Origin: an uncultured Clostridia bacterium
GTDB taxonomy: Bacteria; Bacillota; Clostridia; Oscillospirales; Ruminococcaceae
DNA: 62,651 nt
Assembly (NCBI GenBank): GCA_947630555.1
Contig: CANRIA010000010.1
Location: 1-62,651 of the forward strand
Reading direction: 5' to 3'
Part shown: piece by piece, positions 59,531 to 62,651 of the stretch
How positions within the stretch are numbered: the first letter of the stretch is position 1
Layout: the number at the start of each line of letters is the position of its first letter
Program-made: the position numbers and the translations under genes
The notes under the pieces: generated by a model
Database searches by the model: none
What the model saw: the letters and a program-made list of their open reading frames with translations, nothing else
Told to the model about the DNA's origin: nothing

Positions 59531-59559
59531 TTGACAGTATAATAAGTTTGTGATATGAT
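59531..59559 (+). promoter_or_regulatory. Promoter of the second WYL regulator
   Basis: TTGACA (59531-59536), 17 bases, TATGAT (59554-59559). The start near 59566 rules out translation from an in-frame ATG at 59555. Confidence 0.8.
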
Positions 59560-59605
59560 AAAGACAGAAACCGGTCGTAAGTCTGCCGCGGAGAGGAGAA
59601 GCGCT

Positions 59606-60589
59606 ATGGATAATTTTGAACCAAAGAAACTGGCCTTGCTGCGTATCTGGCAGATACTTTGGGAACACAGTGACGACACACACCCGTTAACGCAGGAAGA
59701 AATAGCGCATCATCTGCAAAAGGACTACGGAATTATTATTGAACGCAAGGCTATAGGTCGAAATCTCTCGCTTTTGAAAGAGGCAGGCGCAGAAATATGT
59801 TCTTCAAGAGAGGGAAGCTTCCTAAGCTGCCGCGATTTTGAAGACTCGGAGCTTCAGCTGCTTATTGACGGCGTGCTTAGCAGCAAACATATAACAGCAA
59901 AACAATCTGCCGACCTTATTGACAGGCTGTGCAAGCTTTCAAACAAGTATTTTCGCTCTCATGTTAAGAATATCTGTTCGGTAGGAGACTGGAGCAAGAC
60001 CGACAACCCTGCGCTGTTTTATAACATTGAACTTATAGACACTGCTATAGAGAAAAAACGCCGCATAGGCTATGATTACAACAAGTTCGGCACGGACAAA
60101 AAGCTGCACAAGTCTTCTCATCAGGAGGTAACGCCATATCAAATGCTGCTGCATAATCAGCGTTATTATCTTATGGCGTACTGCGAATACTGGGGTCACA
60201 TAGTTTTTCATCGGCTTGACCGCATGACAAATATGTGCCTTATCGAAGAAAAAGCCACGCCGCTTTCAAAAGTGCCCGGGTATGAGACAGGGCTGAATTA
60301 CAAAAAGCTAGCATCATCAATGCCGTATATGTATTCGGACAAGCAGGTGCGCATTACATTTCTTGCGGACAGCACGATAGTCGATCAGATAGTTGACTGG
60401 TTCGGCAAAGATGTCCGCTTTGCAAAATGCGCAGACCAAGGAAAAGTAGAGGCGAGCGTTACCGCCAGTGTGCAGGCAATGCAGCACTGGGCAATGCAGT
60501 ATATAGATCATGTAGAGATAATATCGCCGCCAAATTTGCGTGAAGCCATTTTGCAATCGCTGAAAAGCGCTTTGAAAAAGTACAAATAA
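59606..60589 (+). CDS. WYL-domain transcriptional regulator
   Basis: 327 residues. A winged HTH (about 8-60, HPLTQEEIAHHLQKDYGIIIERKAIGRNL) is followed by a WYL domain (about 140-230, with IGYDYNKFGTDKKLHKSSHQEVTPYQMLLHNQRYYLMAY) and a C-terminal extension. It is a paralogue of the regulator at 28468. AGGAG lies 8 bases before ATG 59606. Such regulators commonly sit beside defence or mobile-element genes, which fits the downstream ICE-type helicase. A terminator follows at 60598. Confidence 0.88.
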   Translation: MDNFEPKKLALLRIWQILWEHSDDTHPLTQEEIAHHLQKDYGIIIERKAIGRNLSLLKEAGAEICSSREGSFLSCRDFEDSELQLLIDGVLSSKHITAKQSADLIDRLCKLSNKYFRSHVKNICSVGDWSKTDNPALFYNIELIDTAIEKKRRIGYDYNKFGTDKKLHKSSHQEVTPYQMLLHNQRYYLMAYCEYWGHIVFHRLDRMTNMCLIEEKATPLSKVPGYETGLNYKKLASSMPYMYSDKQVRITFLADSTIVDQIVDWFGKDVRFAKCADQGKVEASVTASVQAMQHWAMQYIDHVEIISPPNLREAILQSLKSALKKYK

Positions 60590-60597
60590 ACAGACAG

Positions 60598-60634
60598 AAA
60601 AGCCCGAAGTTTTTATGCTTCGGGTTTTGTTTTA
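60598..60634 (+). terminator. Terminator after the WYL regulator
   Basis: AAAAGCCCGAAG, TTTTTATG, CTTCGGGTTTTG with a following T-rich stretch. Confidence 0.85.
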
Positions 60635-60722
60635 TTTATGTACATAGCTTGTTTGTCAAGCTTACTATATATTTTTGCAATGCACCCTTTTTGGTACTCT
60701 CTTTGTTGTATACTTAAAATAA

Positions 60723-60761
60723 GACTACCGGATCACCAGACTACCGGACTGCCGGACTGCC
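60723..60761 (+). repeat. GACTACCGGA/GACTGCCGGA tandem units before the helicase gene
   Basis: GACTACCGGATCACCAGACT, then further ACCGGACTGCC units, give four imperfect GACTNCCG copies just before the ribosome site. They could be an operator or an iteron-like set; nothing more can be said. Confidence 0.5.
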
Positions 60762-60777
60762 AAAGGAGGGCGCACCG

Positions 60778-62604
60778 ATGAATGAGAAGAGACCGCAGAA
60801 ATGGTTTGAACAGCTGTCTTTATTTTTTGACCCTAAAAAACAGCGTGACGAGCCGCCAAGCTGTGATAGGCTCACCGATATTATCAGCAAACTGCACGCG
60901 ATGAAAAGCAAGCAGTACAAAATAGAGGCGCAGAAACGCCGCGAGCAGGAAGAAAAAGAACGCCGTGAAGCGCACATTCGCGAAGTGACCTGCATGGATC
61001 TGCCGCTTGACTGGGAAAACGCATTTTTCTCTGACCCTCGCGCAAGCGGTGTGCACGCCGAAAGTGCTTCTGATGCGCTGGTTATGTGCCTTGCATCTCT
61101 CGGCAGGGTGGATATTGAATACATAGCATCTGTAACGGGTCTTTCGTATAAAGAAGTCATAGGCAGTCTGCGCGGCTCTATCTATCAAAATCCCGACACT
61201 TGGAACGAGTGCTTTTACAAAGGCTGGGAGACATCTGACGAATATCTTTCGGGCAATCTTATGCGAAAATGGAGAGCGGCAAAGGCGGCAAACAACAAAT
61301 ACGACGGCTATTTTTCAGAGAATATTGCCGCTATAGAAGCAGTGCTGCCGCCGACTGTTGCGACTAAGGATATTTATGTAACGCTGGGTTCGCCGTGGGT
61401 GCCTGCGGATATTATTGACGACTTTATTATATATCTTCTTGGCGACTGGCGCAGAAATTCTTATCAAAAAGAATACGAATGGACATATAATACCAAGCAC
61501 GACGAACTGACAGGCAGCTGGGAGATACCATATAAAAGCAGGTATCTTTACAATGTAAAGGTCACTAAAACATACGGCACTGACAGAATAGATGCTCTGC
61601 ACATTATGGAAAGAACGCTGAATATGAAGTCGGTCGCAGTTACAGATGAGGTCGCTTGCAGTACAACTAAATCGGGCAAGAAAAGGGTCATAAACAAGGA
61701 AGAGACCCTTCTCGCTATTGAAAAGCAAAACAAAATTATAGAGGAATTTCAAAAATGGATATGGACAGATGAAAGAAGAAAAGAACGCCTTGAAACCATC
61801 TTTGAGAACAATTTCATCTGCGTGAAGCGGCGCATTTTCAACGGCTCGTTTTTAAGCTTCCCCACCATGTCGCCCGAAGTGCAGCTTTACCCCTATCAGA
61901 AAAACGCGGTGGCAAGAATTCTGTTCACGCCTAATACGCTGCTTGCGCACGATGTCGGCAGCGGCAAGACATACATAATGGCAGCCGCAGGCATGGAACT
62001 GCGCCGCATGGGAATATCAAATAAAAACCTTTACGTTGTGCCAAACAACATAGTGTGGCAGTGGCGCGATATTTTTCTTTCTATGTACCCTGCCGCAAAG
62101 CTGCTTGTTGTTGAGCCAAAGTCATTCGCGCCTGCAAAACGGCAAAAGGTGCTTGAAAGCATACGCGACGGCGACTTTGACGGGATCATAATGGCTTACA
62201 GCTGTTTTGAGCTTATACCGCTTTCGCAGAAGTATTACATACAACAGCTGGAAGAAGAACTGGAGAAGATACAGAAAGCGGCGAAAGACATAAACAAAAG
62301 AACGGGCAATCTTGAAAAGAAAGAAGAAAAGATAAAAAAGAAACTGGCTGAACTGACCGTTACCACGAGCAGCCTATGCAGCATTTATTTTGACGAACTT
62401 GGCATTACAAGGCTTTTTGTAGATGAGGCGCACAACTATAAAAACGTACCCGTTGAGACAAAAACGAACAGAGTGCTGGGAATAAGAAGCGGCGGCTCAA
62501 AAAAATGCGAAGATATGCTTAACAAGGTGCGCATGGTGCAAAGAAACGGCGGTGGGGTCATCATGGCGACGGGCACGCCCTACGCATCACCTTATCAACA
62601 CTAA
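60778..62604 (+). CDS. ICE/phage-type SNF2-like helicase, apparently truncated
   Basis: 608 residues. The first half (about 1-330) matches the connector of the very large helicase-methylase proteins of integrative elements: GRVDIEYIASVTGLSYKEVIGSL, TSDEYLSGNLMRKWRAAKAA, ENIAAIEAVLPP. The helicase begins near 365: YPYQKNAVARILF, Walker A AHDVGSGKTY, LYVVPNNIVWQW, the Walker B-like FVDEAHNYKNV near 548, and MATGTP. The frame ends 7 codons later with sequence unlike the usual GTPISNS continuation, so the second helicase domain is lost here. It has AAAGGAGG and an ATG at 60778. It is probably a mobile-element remnant or disrupted gene. Confidence 0.75.
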   Translation: MNEKRPQKWFEQLSLFFDPKKQRDEPPSCDRLTDIISKLHAMKSKQYKIEAQKRREQEEKERREAHIREVTCMDLPLDWENAFFSDPRASGVHAESASDALVMCLASLGRVDIEYIASVTGLSYKEVIGSLRGSIYQNPDTWNECFYKGWETSDEYLSGNLMRKWRAAKAANNKYDGYFSENIAAIEAVLPPTVATKDIYVTLGSPWVPADIIDDFIIYLLGDWRRNSYQKEYEWTYNTKHDELTGSWEIPYKSRYLYNVKVTKTYGTDRIDALHIMERTLNMKSVAVTDEVACSTTKSGKKRVINKEETLLAIEKQNKIIEEFQKWIWTDERRKERLETIFENNFICVKRRIFNGSFLSFPTMSPEVQLYPYQKNAVARILFTPNTLLAHDVGSGKTYIMAAAGMELRRMGISNKNLYVVPNNIVWQWRDIFLSMYPAAKLLVVEPKSFAPAKRQKVLESIRDGDFDGIIMAYSCFELIPLSQKYYIQQLEEELEKIQKAAKDINKRTGNLEKKEEKIKKKLAELTVTTSSLCSIYFDELGITRLFVDEAHNYKNVPVETKTNRVLGIRSGGSKKCEDMLNKVRMVQRNGGGVIMATGTPYASPYQH

Positions 62605-62651
62605 AAAATACCGAAATTCCGCACTTTTTCAAATGCTGAATTTCACCTCAA
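62605..62651. other. Short AT-rich end of the window after the truncated helicase
   Basis: 47 bases after the helicase stop, with no start codon or recognised element. Nothing can be told about what interrupted the gene. Confidence 0.4.

Overview
The window looks like chromosomal DNA of a strictly anaerobic, fibre- or starch-degrading Clostridia of the Ruminococcus type. The reasons are a GH94 cellobiose phosphorylase, a type I pullulanase, an indolepyruvate:ferredoxin oxidoreductase with a small clostridial 2[4Fe-4S] ferredoxin, choline-binding-type cell-wall repeats, sortase and SpoIID/SleB-type wall proteins, an L10 leader, an L-box lysine riboswitch, and AGGAGG ribosome sites with TTGACA/TATAAT promoters. 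No rRNA or tRNA gene, CRISPR array or complete transposase gene was seen.

Layout. 0-6.1 kb: the tail of a gene repeated at 38-39.6 kb, then on the minus strand pullulanase, a MraY-like transferase, a uridine-kinase-like protein and a beta-CASP metallo-beta-lactamase. 7-13 kb: ferredoxin, then a minus-strand operon iorA, membrane protein, iorB, degenerate HD protein, paaK, ACT protein (aromatic 2-oxoacid/acyl-CoA metabolism). 13-20 kb: recG, an ECF sigma factor with a membrane partner, a FemAB-type transferase and a Na+/solute symporter. 21-22 kb: smpB abutting the tmRNA gene. 24-25.5 kb: rplJ-rplL behind an L10 leader. 27.4-31.2 kb: a sigma-region-4-like gene pair with a LexA-type box, diverging from UPF0291, a WYL regulator and a wall-binding repeat protein. 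33-37.6 kb: an aldose-epimerase-like protein, a lipoprotein and cellobiose phosphorylase. 39.9-43 kb: queuosine genes tgt and queA, with a PAS protein and an orphan RelB-like antitoxin. 43-49 kb: lysine riboswitch, asd-dapA-dapB, a DUF3783-like gene, a TIM-barrel epimerase and a CapA-like lipoprotein. 50-57.8 kb: zinc-ribbon protein, SpoIID, SleB-like hydrolase, class B sortase, CinA-C domain, thiI and cysteine desulfurase. 59.6-62.6 kb: a WYL regulator and an ICE-type helicase that stops just after its ATGTP motif.

The most unusual element is at 57.84-59.34 kb: a tandem array of four apparent type I toxin-antitoxin modules. Each has a tiny membrane-peptide gene on the minus strand, with a strong ribosome site and its own promoter, facing a ~95-nt RNA transcribed from a near-perfect promoter on the plus strand. 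The two transcripts overlap tail to tail at a shared terminator hairpin. Two sequence types alternate A-B-A-B, and a fifth A-type RNA with no toxin ends the array. The promoter of the neighbouring cysteine desulfurase is a relative of the toxin promoters.

The second striking feature is a dense set of dispersed intergenic repeats (about a dozen copies). They are built from short hairpin modules whose stems differ between copies but remain complementary. They come with a separate family of ten hairpins centred on AGAATATTCT, and in several places with duplicated 3' ends of the neighbouring gene.
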